From DATMNI01 sp035570275 (GTDB lineage Bacteria > Acidobacteriota > Terriglobia > Bryobacterales > Bryobacteraceae): DNA of 19,698 nt. The notes beneath the pieces were generated by a model. That model saw only the letters and a program-made list of their open reading frames with translations, made no database searches and had not been told where the DNA came from. The stretch lies in the NCBI GenBank assembly GCA_035570275.1, contig DATMNI010000134.1, positions 1 through 19,698 of the forward strand. The letters are read 5' to 3'. Shown piece by piece: positions 7,039 through 14,637 of the stretch (within the stretch, counting starts at the first letter, position 1; the number at the start of each line of letters is the position of its first letter). The position numbers and the translations under genes were made by a program.

Positions 7039-10000
7039 CCCGCAGTTGGACGGCGGCCGGCGCCAAACCGGCGGTTATCGCGGTGGCAGGACCTCGCCCG
7101 GCGCGCCGTGGACCCGGTTGGCTGGTGGCAGCGTCGGCGATGGTTGCCATCGGGCTGGCGATGGTCTACACCGCCAAAATGCAACGGATCGGCCACGAAC
7201 TGGTCAACGTCCAACTGGTCAACCTCAACACCGTAACGTCACCCGAGGAACTTTTGCCGCTGCTGGAATCGTTCGCGGACCGCACCGAGCGGGCGCAGGT
7301 GGCTGAAACCATGTTCGAGTTTCTGCAACGCCATCGGCCGTTACGCAATGTTGGCGCGCTGGCGGGCCTGCGGATCTCCACGGCCCGCCTGAACCGTTTC
7401 CCGGTCGCCAGACTGAAGCCGTTGATGGCGGTCCGCGGCACGCGCGAATTCCAAATGGAATTGGTGCAGTCGGCGCTGCTGTATTTCGCCGGATTCTATC
7501 TGGTGGCGCTGCTGTGGCGCTTCACCGCCTTCCGTGGCGACCGCGCATTCCTGCCAGCGCTCCACCTGCTGACGGCGTTCGGCTTCATCCTGATGATCAG
7601 CCTGCGCGACCCGCTGCGCGACACCCTGGAGTTTCACAAGTTCGCCGTGGGCGTGTTTCTGGGCTGCCTGCTGCTTGTGCTGCCGGTGTTGAAGATCTGC
7701 AACTACCAGCGGCTTTCGGATTGGTGTTACACCCCGCTGTTCGGGGCGCTGGCGCTGTTTGGCCTGCTGATGGCTTTCGGCAAAGGCCCGGCCGGCAACG
7801 ACGCCAAGGTGAATCTCGGCCCGTTTCAGCCGGTGGAATTGATCAAGATTCTGCTGGTCCTGTTTCTGGCGGGGTACTTCACGCGCAACTGGGAACGGCT
7901 GCGCGATCTTCGCGAGAAGCGCCTGGCCAGGATCGCCCCGCGCCTGTTCCGCCGCCTTGACCTGCCGCGTCTGAAGCACGTAACGCCGGTGCTGGTGGCC
8001 GTGGCCATCGCCCTGTGCCTGTTCTTCGTGCTCAAAGATTTGGGGCCGGCGCTGGTTACGTTCTTCGTGTTTCTGGCGATGTTCGCTGCGGCGCGCGGCA
8101 AGCCCGGTCTGGCCATCGCCGGTCTGGTGCTGATGGTGGCATCGGTTGCCGTGGGCTACCGGCTCGGCCAGCCGCACACGGTAGTGCAGCGCATCGATAT
8201 GTGGCTTGCCCCTTGGGACAACAACGTCCACGGCGGCGATCAACTGGCGCACGCGCTGTGGGCTTTTTCCACCGGCGGGCCTACCGGATCGGGGCCGGGA
8301 TGGGGCGACCCGGAGATGATTCCCGCGGGCAACACGGACCTGGTGTTGCCGGCCATCGGCGAAGAGTGGGGCTTCGTTGGGGTGGCGTTGGTGTTCCTCT
8401 TATTCGGGTTCCTGGTGTGGCGCGCCCTGCGCGTGGCGGTGCGCGCCGGCACCCATTTTGGATTCTTTTTGGGGCTCGGGCTGGCCAGTCTGATCGCCTT
8501 CGAAATGATGCTGATTACTTCGGGCGTGCTGGGGGCGCTGCCGCTTTCGGGCGTGGTGTCGCCGTTCCTTAGTTCGGGCAACACGGCCATGCTGGCGAAT
8601 TTTCTGGTTTTCGGGCTGCTGATTTCGATTAGCAGCTGGCAGGCCGGGGACGTTGCCGCGGAACCCGGTTACGGATCGAATCGGCTGCCCCACTCCACCC
8701 GAAGTCTTCAGGCTGTTCTGGCCTGTGCAGGGCTGGTACTGATTGGGTTCGCGGTGCGATACCAGGTGCTGCACGACGGCGATTATCTGGCCCGCGACGC
8801 CCACGCCTTCGAAGCCGACGGCGTCAAGCGGCCGCAGCACAATCCGCGAATGAACTCGATCGCGCGCGAAATTCCGCGCGGCGGCATTTACGACCGCAAC
8901 GGCATTCCGCTGGCCACCAGCAATTGGAAGGAACTGGAGCAGCACCGCGCCGATTATGACACCCTCGGCATTTCGCTGGACCAATCGGCTTCGCGCTTCG
9001 ACAATCGCCACTACCCGTTCGGCGCCGCCACCGCCCAGCTAGTCGGCGATCTGCGTACGGGCGAGAACTTCCACGCCACCAACGCCTCGCTGGTGGAGCA
9101 TGATTCCAATTTGAAGCTGCAGGGATTTCAGTATGCCGAACTCGCACGGCTGGTGCGTTACCGGCACCGGCCCGGCAACCCTGGCATCGCGGCCGTGCTG
9201 GCCCGCGACCGCAGCATCCGGCTCACACTGGACATCCGCCTGCAACTGCAGGCGAAGGCGATTCTGGAGCGGCAGACCCGCCACGGCGCGGTGGTGGTAA
9301 TGGACGCGGCATCCGGCGGTGTGCTGGCTCTGGTGAGCACGCCAGCGCCCGACCCGCCGGGCCTCCGCACCGCAGCGCCGGCGCCCGACGAATTGCTGGA
9401 CCGGGCGCGCTATGGCCAGTACCCGCCGGGCTCGACGTTCAAGCTGGTCACCGCCATGGCGGCTTTGCGGGCCGACCCGGGCCTCAAGCACCGCACCTAC
9501 CAGTGCCACACCCTGCCCGATGGACGCGCCGGCAACACCATCGCGGGATGGAACCGCGCCATTAAAGACGATATCGGCGACCATGCTCACGGCACCCTGG
9601 ATATGGAGCGCGCCATCGCCGTTTCCTGCAACGCCTACTTCGCGCAACTGGGCGTTCACGATGTGGGTTCCAAGGGGCTGGCCGAGACCGCCGCGCAATT
9701 GGGGATCTCCACGGGCGACCTGCCGGAGTTGAAGCAGGCGCTGCCGTTCGCCGCTTACGGCCAGGGCCCGGTGCTGATTTCGCCGTTTAAGATGGCGCGC
9801 GTGGCCGCCGCCATCGCCGCCGGCGGACGGATGCCGGAGGGCCGCTGGATCGCGGATGCCAGCAACCCGCGCGACGATGCGCCGGTGGAAATTCTGCCCG
9901 TCACCCAGGCCGCGTTTCTGGCCGCGGCTATGCGGCGAGTGGTTACCGAAGGCACCGCGCGTCACGTGATGGCGGGCGCGGCGATCGAATTCGCGGGCAA

Positions 10001-10190
10001 GACTGGAACCGCGCAACTTGACCAGGGGTTGCCACACGCCTGGTTCACCGGCTTCGCTCCGTATGACGGCGACACGTCGCATCGGCTGGCGTTCGCGGTG
10101 CTGGTGGAACACGGCGGCTACGGCGGACGGGTGGCCGCGCCTATCGCCAGAGAAGTAATGGAGGCCGCGAAACAATTGGGGCTAATGTAA
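7029..10190 (+). CDS. SEDS glycosyltransferase (RodA/FtsW) fused to class B penicillin-binding protein
   Basis: A 1053-aa bifunctional peptidoglycan synthase. Residues 31-49 are membrane segment 1; 50-145 form a large outer loop with VNLNTVTSPEEL (64-75); from 147 to about 545 further segments make the SEDS core, with GPFQPVELIKILLVLFLAGY and the IPAGNTDLVLPAIGEEWGF loop holding the conserved Asp (Asp437), which in this family polymerises lipid II. A further segment (about 560-580) leads to a PBP dimerisation-type motif (EIPRGGIYDRNGIPLA) and a transpeptidase with STFK (Ser802-Lys805), SCN (866-868) and KTG (991-993), all intact. The start at 7029 has GGAGGG seven bases upstream and overlaps the kinase end by 10 bases; the longer frame back to 6156 lies inside the kinase gene. 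RodA versus FtsW type is undecided. Confidence 0.93.
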   Translation: MAVTRSWTAAGAKPAVIAVAGPRPARRGPGWLVAASAMVAIGLAMVYTAKMQRIGHELVNVQLVNLNTVTSPEELLPLLESFADRTERAQVAETMFEFLQRHRPLRNVGALAGLRISTARLNRFPVARLKPLMAVRGTREFQMELVQSALLYFAGFYLVALLWRFTAFRGDRAFLPALHLLTAFGFILMISLRDPLRDTLEFHKFAVGVFLGCLLLVLPVLKICNYQRLSDWCYTPLFGALALFGLLMAFGKGPAGNDAKVNLGPFQPVELIKILLVLFLAGYFTRNWERLRDLREKRLARIAPRLFRRLDLPRLKHVTPVLVAVAIALCLFFVLKDLGPALVTFFVFLAMFAAARGKPGLAIAGLVLMVASVAVGYRLGQPHTVVQRIDMWLAPWDNNVHGGDQLAHALWAFSTGGPTGSGPGWGDPEMIPAGNTDLVLPAIGEEWGFVGVALVFLLFGFLVWRALRVAVRAGTHFGFFLGLGLASLIAFEMMLITSGVLGALPLSGVVSPFLSSGNTAMLANFLVFGLLISISSWQAGDVAAEPGYGSNRLPHSTRSLQAVLACAGLVLIGFAVRYQVLHDGDYLARDAHAFEADGVKRPQHNPRMNSIAREIPRGGIYDRNGIPLATSNWKELEQHRADYDTLGISLDQSASRFDNRHYPFGAATAQLVGDLRTGENFHATNASLVEHDSNLKLQGFQYAELARLVRYRHRPGNPGIAAVLARDRSIRLTLDIRLQLQAKAILERQTRHGAVVVMDAASGGVLALVSTPAPDPPGLRTAAPAPDELLDRARYGQYPPGSTFKLVTAMAALRADPGLKHRTYQCHTLPDGRAGNTIAGWNRAIKDDIGDHAHGTLDMERAIAVSCNAYFAQLGVHDVGSKGLAETAAQLGISTGDLPELKQALPFAAYGQGPVLISPFKMARVAAAIAAGGRMPEGRWIADASNPRDDAPVEILPVTQAAFLAAAMRRVVTEGTARHVMAGAAIEFAGKTGTAQLDQGLPHAWFTGFAPYDGDTSHRLAFAVLVEHGGYGGRVAAPIAREVMEAAKQLGLM

Positions 10191-10215
10191 AAAGCGGCTT
10201 TGCAGGAAGGAAGCT

Positions 10216-11079
10216 ATGAACCTTGGAGACTATCTCGAAAAATGGGGCCGCACGCTTTTCGAATCGCCGCTGGCCACCGCGCCCGATCCCGACGAGCCGC
10301 CGGAACTGGCGGAGATTCGCCTGGCGGTGATGGACCAGGTCCACGAAAAGAGTTACCGGTCGGGCGGCAAGAAGGTCTTCCCGTACGATTTGCTGCGCGT
10401 GACGCTGCGCGGCGTGGACGAAAGCCGGCTCGGCGTATTCACCGGCCGCTTCTTCCGAAAATACCTGGAGGAGGAGGTCCACAACGCGCTGCAGGGCGCC
10501 GGCTGCCGATTCCCCGAATACCTGCGGGTCGCCGTAGAAGCCTCCGCCGGCTTGCCGAAACGGGGCGAGGAGTGGTTGATTGTCGACGCCGTTTCGCAGC
10601 AGCCGGAGGGAGGCGCGCCCAGGCCCGCGGCCAGGCTGGTGGTATGCGAGGGCAGCGCCAACACCGCCGAAATCGGCCTGGATAAACCGAGGACGAACAT
10701 CGGGCGCGTGGTGGATGTCTATCGCTCCGAAGGTCTGTACCGGCGCAACGATCTGGCTTTCGTGGAAGACTCCGAAATCAATCGGTCGGTTTCGCGGGAG
10801 CATGCCCACATCCTGTTCGACAAGGTCTCGGGCGACTACCGTTTGTTCAACGACCGCTGGTATCCCCGGGGTGGCGCGGGAGGTAGCGCGGGAGGTGGCG
10901 CGGGAGGTGGCGCGCGGGGCGGGCCGCGCCAGGTTCGCCAGCCAGCCGCCGAGTGCGGCACGTGGATTGTGCGCGACGGCATGAGCCAGGAAGTGCATCG
11001 CGATTCGCGCGGCTTCAAGTTGGAACCGGGCGACGAGATCCACTTCGGGCAGGCGGTGGTGCGGTTCGAAGTAAAATGA
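10216..11079 (+). CDS. Second FHA-domain protein with FhaA-like N-terminal part
   Basis: A 287-aa protein. Residues about 1-125 (VFPYDLLRVTLRGVDESRLG, FFRKYLEEEVHNALQGAGC) again suggest an FhaA-like N-terminal domain, more divergent than in the first gene. The C-terminal FHA domain has TNIGRVVDV, NRSVSREHAHILFD, then ECGTWIVRDG and LEPGDEIHFGQAVVRFEV. Arg, Ser and His of the binding site are present. The loop before GTW, which normally carries Ser/Thr-x-Asn, holds instead a Gly-rich run (about residues 217-238) encoded by a 12-bp tandem array. AGGAAGG precedes the ATG. It lies 25 bases after the SEDS-PBP stop and closes the operon. Confidence 0.88.
   Translation: MNLGDYLEKWGRTLFESPLATAPDPDEPPELAEIRLAVMDQVHEKSYRSGGKKVFPYDLLRVTLRGVDESRLGVFTGRFFRKYLEEEVHNALQGAGCRFPEYLRVAVEASAGLPKRGEEWLIVDAVSQQPEGGAPRPAARLVVCEGSANTAEIGLDKPRTNIGRVVDVYRSEGLYRRNDLAFVEDSEINRSVSREHAHILFDKVSGDYRLFNDRWYPRGGAGGSAGGGAGGGARGGPRQVRQPAAECGTWIVRDGMSQEVHRDSRGFKLEPGDEIHFGQAVVRFEVK
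10870..10914 (+). repeat. 12-bp tandem repeat inside the FHA domain
   Basis: The unit GGTGGCGCGGGA occurs 3.75 times (10870-10881, 10882-10893 with one change, 10894-10905, 10906-10914). It encodes Gly-Gly-Ala-Gly-type units, so copy-number change would alter loop length in steps of four residues without shifting frame. Confidence 0.9.
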
Positions 11080-11083
11080 AGCT

Positions 11084-11374
11084 GTGACGCTGGAAGAATT
11101 GCGCGGTTCAAAACGGGATCAGATCCTTCGACTGGCCGATAGCTATGGAGCGCGCAATCTCCGGGTTTTTGGGTCGGTAGCGCGCGGCGATAGCTCTGAA
11201 GCCAGTGACATCGATTTCCTGGTGGATCTGGATCCGGAACGAACCCTGATGGATCTCGGCGGCCTGCTGATGGAGATGCAGTCAATGCTGGGAGCGTCTG
11301 TCGATGTGGCTACCGAGGCTATGCTCCGCCCGAAAGTCCTCTTGCAGGCGTTGCGCGATGCCGTACCCTTATGA
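11084..11374 (+). CDS. mntA: MNT-type nucleotidyltransferase antitoxin (MntA-like)
   Basis: A 96-aa minimal nucleotidyltransferase. The catalytic signature GS-x10-DxD is exact: Gly30-Ser31, then Asp42 and Asp44 (RVFGSVARGDSSEASDIDFL). Known MNT antitoxins inactivate their HepT toxin by attaching AMP to a tyrosine near its RNase motif. The GTG start at 11084 follows the FHA stop by only four bases, so it may be co-transcribed with the cell-wall operon. Its TGA overlaps the next ATG (ATGA), the usual coupling in these pairs. Catalytic residues look intact although the toxin partner is broken. Confidence 0.88.
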   Translation: MTLEELRGSKRDQILRLADSYGARNLRVFGSVARGDSSEASDIDFLVDLDPERTLMDLGGLLMEMQSMLGASVDVATEAMLRPKVLLQALRDAVPL

Positions 11375-11610
11375 GGGACGATCCGGAAAGGCTTCGGGAC
11401 ATCCTGAAAGCCATTGACCAGATTCTAATTAAGACACAGCCAGGACGGAATTCCTTTGGTTCCGACGACATGCTCCAGGTGTGGGTACTACACCATTTGC
11501 AAATCATTGGAGAGGCAGCCAGGTGTCTGACCGAACCGTTTCGGCAGCGTATCCCGATCGAGACCCCAACGAACTGCGCGAAATTTGGCTGCGGCAGTAC
11601 GGGGCTGTAG
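11371..11610 (+). pseudogene. hepT: HepT-like toxin, truncated
   Basis: The N-terminal two thirds match HepT (DUF86): MRDDPERLRDILKAIDQILI, then MLQVWVLHHLQIIGEAARCL. After FRQRIP (about 11550) the frame leaves family sequence; the expected continuation YPDRDPNELREI is found in another frame at about 11545-11585, so a small indel lies there. Beyond that neither frame shows the RNase motif R-x4-6-H (usually RNxLVHxY) that completes a HepT of about 110 aa. The product is 79 aa and probably has no RNase activity. Decay toward 11640 is likely. Confidence 0.72.
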
Positions 11611-11694
11611 GGATTTCGACCGTATCATATCATACGGGCGCTCCCGCGAATCGGACGGCGCTCGGTCTATGGATTGCGTCCGCCCTGGCCTGAG

Positions 11695-13161
11695 CTAGGC
11701 CGACTGCATGAGGGGGCGGAGCGTGCGGATGTCGGCGACTCGTTCGAGGCCAAATATCGTGTCGACCAGGTTGCGGCATTTCGCAGGTCCCAAAACAGGC
11801 GTGATCAGGTCGGTCGCCTTCGCGATGAGTTCCTGGCGGCTCATGGGGTTTTCGGCGGTTCCACGCACGTTTCCGACGCGCTCGCTTAGCACTCTCCCAT
11901 CCATGAGGGTTAATTCAACGACCGCTTCCCGCCGGGGCATGAGGCGCTCCAGTGCTTCGTCGGGGACGAGTTCGACCTTGGCACGGTGGCGGAGGACGGC
12001 GGGATCCTGCATCCGCTCCTTGGCGTGCGCCGACTGGAAGGTGACGGTTCGATCGATCAGCATCACGGCGATCAGGTGCTGCAGGCAAATGTCCGGGATC
12101 TCGCGGTTGTTCACAATGGCGGCCTCGTCGGTGGCCACCAGCACGACTACCCGTTTCACTTGTTCGGGCTCGAAGCGCCAGCGTTTTTGGAGGTTGTCCA
12201 GAGCATCGAGCGGCGCCTGAATGGGCGCACCCACACTCCACTTCTTGACATTCGTGCGCATGATCTCGTAACGCTCACCGAGTTTCTCCACCATGAGGGC
12301 CGCGTCGTTCCTGGGAACGAACGCCTGCCAGAAGTTGTCGCGGCCGAACAAAATGTCGTCGACAGCGCTGGCCCCCGCCTGCACCAGCAACGCGGCGGTG
12401 ACACCGTTGCGGGCAGGCATTCCGCCGAAGTCAAAGGCCTTTTCCACGTGCTCCGTGTCGCGCTGCCAGGACGCCAGGCCGGATGCTTGCTGCGCGGCGT
12501 AGGAGAGCAGCCAGCGCATTTGCCGGGTGTTCAGACCCGCCATGCAACCAGCCGCCGCCGCAGAACCGAAGTTCCCGGAAATGCTATGCGTGCTGCGGTG
12601 CGTCTCGACCATGTATTGCAACTTGCCCAGAGTGATGGTCACGCGCGTGCCAATGTCATAGCCGAGCGCTACGGCGCGCAAGAAGCGCGTTCCATCGCCA
12701 GCGAAGCGCTCTCCCGCAGCCAACGCCGCCGGGACGACCGAGCAGCCAGGGTGCGATTGCGAGGGCGGGTGCGTGTCGTCGGTTTCGTCGGCATGGGCGA
12801 GCATCCCGTTCGCGAGGGCCGCCTCAATGGGTCCACAAACCACATTCGACGCAGCCACCGTGGCTACCGGCGCACCGCGATAACCGCGGGCGAACTGGAT
12901 AGCAAAACGGCCGGGCGGAAGCTGAGAACCCGAAATCATAGCGGCCAGGGTGTCGAGGATCATCTGGCTGGTCTTCTCGACCACAGCGTCCGGCAATTTG
13001 CGGCCGGCGGCCTCGCTCATGTAAGTGCTCAGCGTAGACATTGGATCCCCGCTGGCCGGTTGTTGAGGCAGAGCCCCTGCCGGAACCAGAAGGCCGCTCA
13101 CCAATTGCAGCGCTCTGCGGCGGGAAGGCTGGACGGAATGGGGCACCTTAAAGTCTCGCAT
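11695..13161 (-). CDS. Exported MmgE/PrpD-family protein
   Basis: A 488-aa member of the family that includes 2-methylcitrate dehydratase and cis-aconitate decarboxylase. Family blocks are visible: LDTLAAMISGSQLPPGR, ALANGMLAHADETDDTHPPS, SHPGCSVVPAALAAGERF, GSAAAAGCMAGLNTRQM and GGMPARNGVTAALLVQAG. The N-terminus starts MRDFKVPHSVQPSRRRALQL followed by VSGLLVPAGALPQ, a Tat-like signal although these enzymes are normally cytosolic. ATG 13161 overlaps the end of the upstream hydrolase by 14 bases, so the two form an operon; the 89 residues upstream in frame are hydrolase-overlap sequence with no family character. Substrate unknown. Confidence 0.88.
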   Translation of the reverse strand: MRDFKVPHSVQPSRRRALQLVSGLLVPAGALPQQPASGDPMSTLSTYMSEAAGRKLPDAVVEKTSQMILDTLAAMISGSQLPPGRFAIQFARGYRGAPVATVAASNVVCGPIEAALANGMLAHADETDDTHPPSQSHPGCSVVPAALAAGERFAGDGTRFLRAVALGYDIGTRVTITLGKLQYMVETHRSTHSISGNFGSAAAAGCMAGLNTRQMRWLLSYAAQQASGLASWQRDTEHVEKAFDFGGMPARNGVTAALLVQAGASAVDDILFGRDNFWQAFVPRNDAALMVEKLGERYEIMRTNVKKWSVGAPIQAPLDALDNLQKRWRFEPEQVKRVVVLVATDEAAIVNNREIPDICLQHLIAVMLIDRTVTFQSAHAKERMQDPAVLRHRAKVELVPDEALERLMPRREAVVELTLMDGRVLSERVGNVRGTAENPMSRQELIAKATDLITPVLGPAKCRNLVDTIFGLERVADIRTLRPLMQSA

Positions 13162-14428
13162 TGATCCACTTCTGCACGTAATCGAAAAAGTTCCTGACTG
13201 TATTTGAATACTGGCCCGGCGTTTCCTCGCAAGCCTTGCACGGTTGGATTCCGTGGGTGGCTCCCTCGATGACGATGAACTCCTTGTCCTTACTCGCCGC
13301 CATTTCGAAGTGAATTTCATTGTCGCGGACGAAGTAGTGCGCTCCCATGGCGGTGATGAGAATCGGCGCGGAGATCTTCTGAAGGGCGCACGGAGTGGAG
13401 TTATTGCTGGAGCACCAATCGATTCCATCCATTGAGTCGGTGGCCCGCACAGCGTTCGCGCTGAGGAAGGACTTCACCGTCAGCAGGCGTGTACCGCGTT
13501 CGAATGAGGCATTGTCTTCAGCCGTAGCGCTGCCCGCACGGCGAACGCTTTCGACAATTTGCGTCACCACGGTCCCATCGTTTTTCAAGAGCTTCCGAGG
13601 CTTGACGGTGCCGTGGTGGATGCTCAGGTCCATCTGCATCAACCGCGCTCCTTCACTTCGTGGCACCAGAAAAACATCATCATCGCCTTTCAGGGCCTGG
13701 GCTTTTTGGAGCGCGGCATCGATCAAGCGGTTCATCCGGACGGCCTGCGCCTTGAAGTACCGCCGCTTAAAGTCATCGGAATAGTGGGAGGGTCCGTCAG
13801 GGTTGAAACCATTCCGGGGGCTGAAAGGATCGAGGGCGGGATCGATCTGGCGAGGATCGGCCTCATTCATTACCGCCGGGTTCAGGCTGCGAAGGCCATT
13901 CACGGAAACCCCCGGATGGGCGTCGACGAAGACCACGCCGTCGGCGCGCGGCAACCGGGCCAGATCGGTGCCGCACTGGACCAGCTTGTGCGAACCCTGG
14001 CAATACGCCGGCCCGTTCTCGGCGACAGCCTGATAGAAGCTGGTGGCGGGGCCGCCGCCGCTGTGACCGAATAGAAAGACCTTTCGGATGCCAGGCTGCT
14101 TTCTGAGAAACTCCACACCGGACTTCACGTCGAGGGCGTTCTCTTCAAATCGCACGGCCGCCTCGTTATTGTCGGAGCGAGGATTCATGGCCAACACCAG
14201 GAATCCGCGTTGGGAGAGTTCGGTGGCGCCCAGATGCGCCATGAAGTTCGCGGTGCGGTGAACGATCAGGATTCCTGCCTGCGGCGGCGGCCCGGAATCG
14301 GGCTTATAGAGTGCACCCTTGGTAGCGGACGGAGTGAACCGGATGTAAGCCGGGTTGCTTTGCGCAAAGGCAAGGGAGGTGGCGGCAAGCACAGCCCCCA
14401 GCGTGGCTGTACGGGCTTGGAGATTCAT
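13148..14428 (-). CDS. Secreted alpha/beta hydrolase
   Basis: A 426-aa exported hydrolase. The N-terminus MNLQARTATLGAVLAATSLA ending FAQ is a signal peptide. The nucleophile elbow GHSGGG places the catalytic Ser at 123, and GATHGIQPC near 389-397 supplies the likely His; the acid is not certain. Between them is a long cap region with several Cys (YCQGSHKLVQCG, WCSSNNSTPCAL, PCKAC), consistent with disulfides outside the cytoplasm. It is the first gene of the minus-strand pair with the PrpD-like protein and is divergent from the enolase-superfamily gene. Ester or lactone hydrolysis is the most general prediction. Confidence 0.85.
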   Translation of the reverse strand: MNLQARTATLGAVLAATSLAFAQSNPAYIRFTPSATKGALYKPDSGPPPQAGILIVHRTANFMAHLGATELSQRGFLVLAMNPRSDNNEAAVRFEENALDVKSGVEFLRKQPGIRKVFLFGHSGGGPATSFYQAVAENGPAYCQGSHKLVQCGTDLARLPRADGVVFVDAHPGVSVNGLRSLNPAVMNEADPRQIDPALDPFSPRNGFNPDGPSHYSDDFKRRYFKAQAVRMNRLIDAALQKAQALKGDDDVFLVPRSEGARLMQMDLSIHHGTVKPRKLLKNDGTVVTQIVESVRRAGSATAEDNASFERGTRLLTVKSFLSANAVRATDSMDGIDWCSSNNSTPCALQKISAPILITAMGAHYFVRDNEIHFEMAASKDKEFIVIEGATHGIQPCKACEETPGQYSNTVRNFFDYVQKWINARL

Positions 14429-14637
14429 GATTAGGCCCAGCGATCAACATTAGCACCAAACCGCTGCTTGTGGGCAGGTCGAAGTGGAATCGGATTGATG
14501 GTAAGTCTGTCACCGAGAATAGATATAATTGTCCCGACCCGGCTTGGGCCGGGATGCAGGGGCTCGGGCTTCGTCCTTCGGAAGGGGAAACGGGGAACTA
14601 TTTTCGCAGCAGGATTCTCTTTGAGGAAAATGACTTT
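14429..14637. promoter_or_regulatory. Divergent promoter region and structured leader
   Basis: A consensus -10 TATAAT lies at 14524-14529 on the plus strand with only a weak -35 (GTAAGT, 14501-14506, 17-base spacer). Between it and the ATG at 14638 lie CCCGGC-TTGG-GCCGGG (14538-14553) and CCTTC-G-GAAGG (14575-14585), two possible hairpins. No known riboswitch was recognised. Confidence 0.45.

Noticed and set aside
9039..10175. Long minus-strand open frame opposite the transpeptidase domain
   Set aside because: The opposite strand carries STFK, SCN and KTG motifs; the minus frame is compositional.
10870..10914. CRISPR-like array
   Set aside because: Units are 12 bp, contiguous and in coding frame, with no spacers.
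11986..13164. Long plus-strand open frame opposite the PrpD-like gene
   Set aside because: No family blocks; it is the reverse of a well-conserved minus-strand protein.
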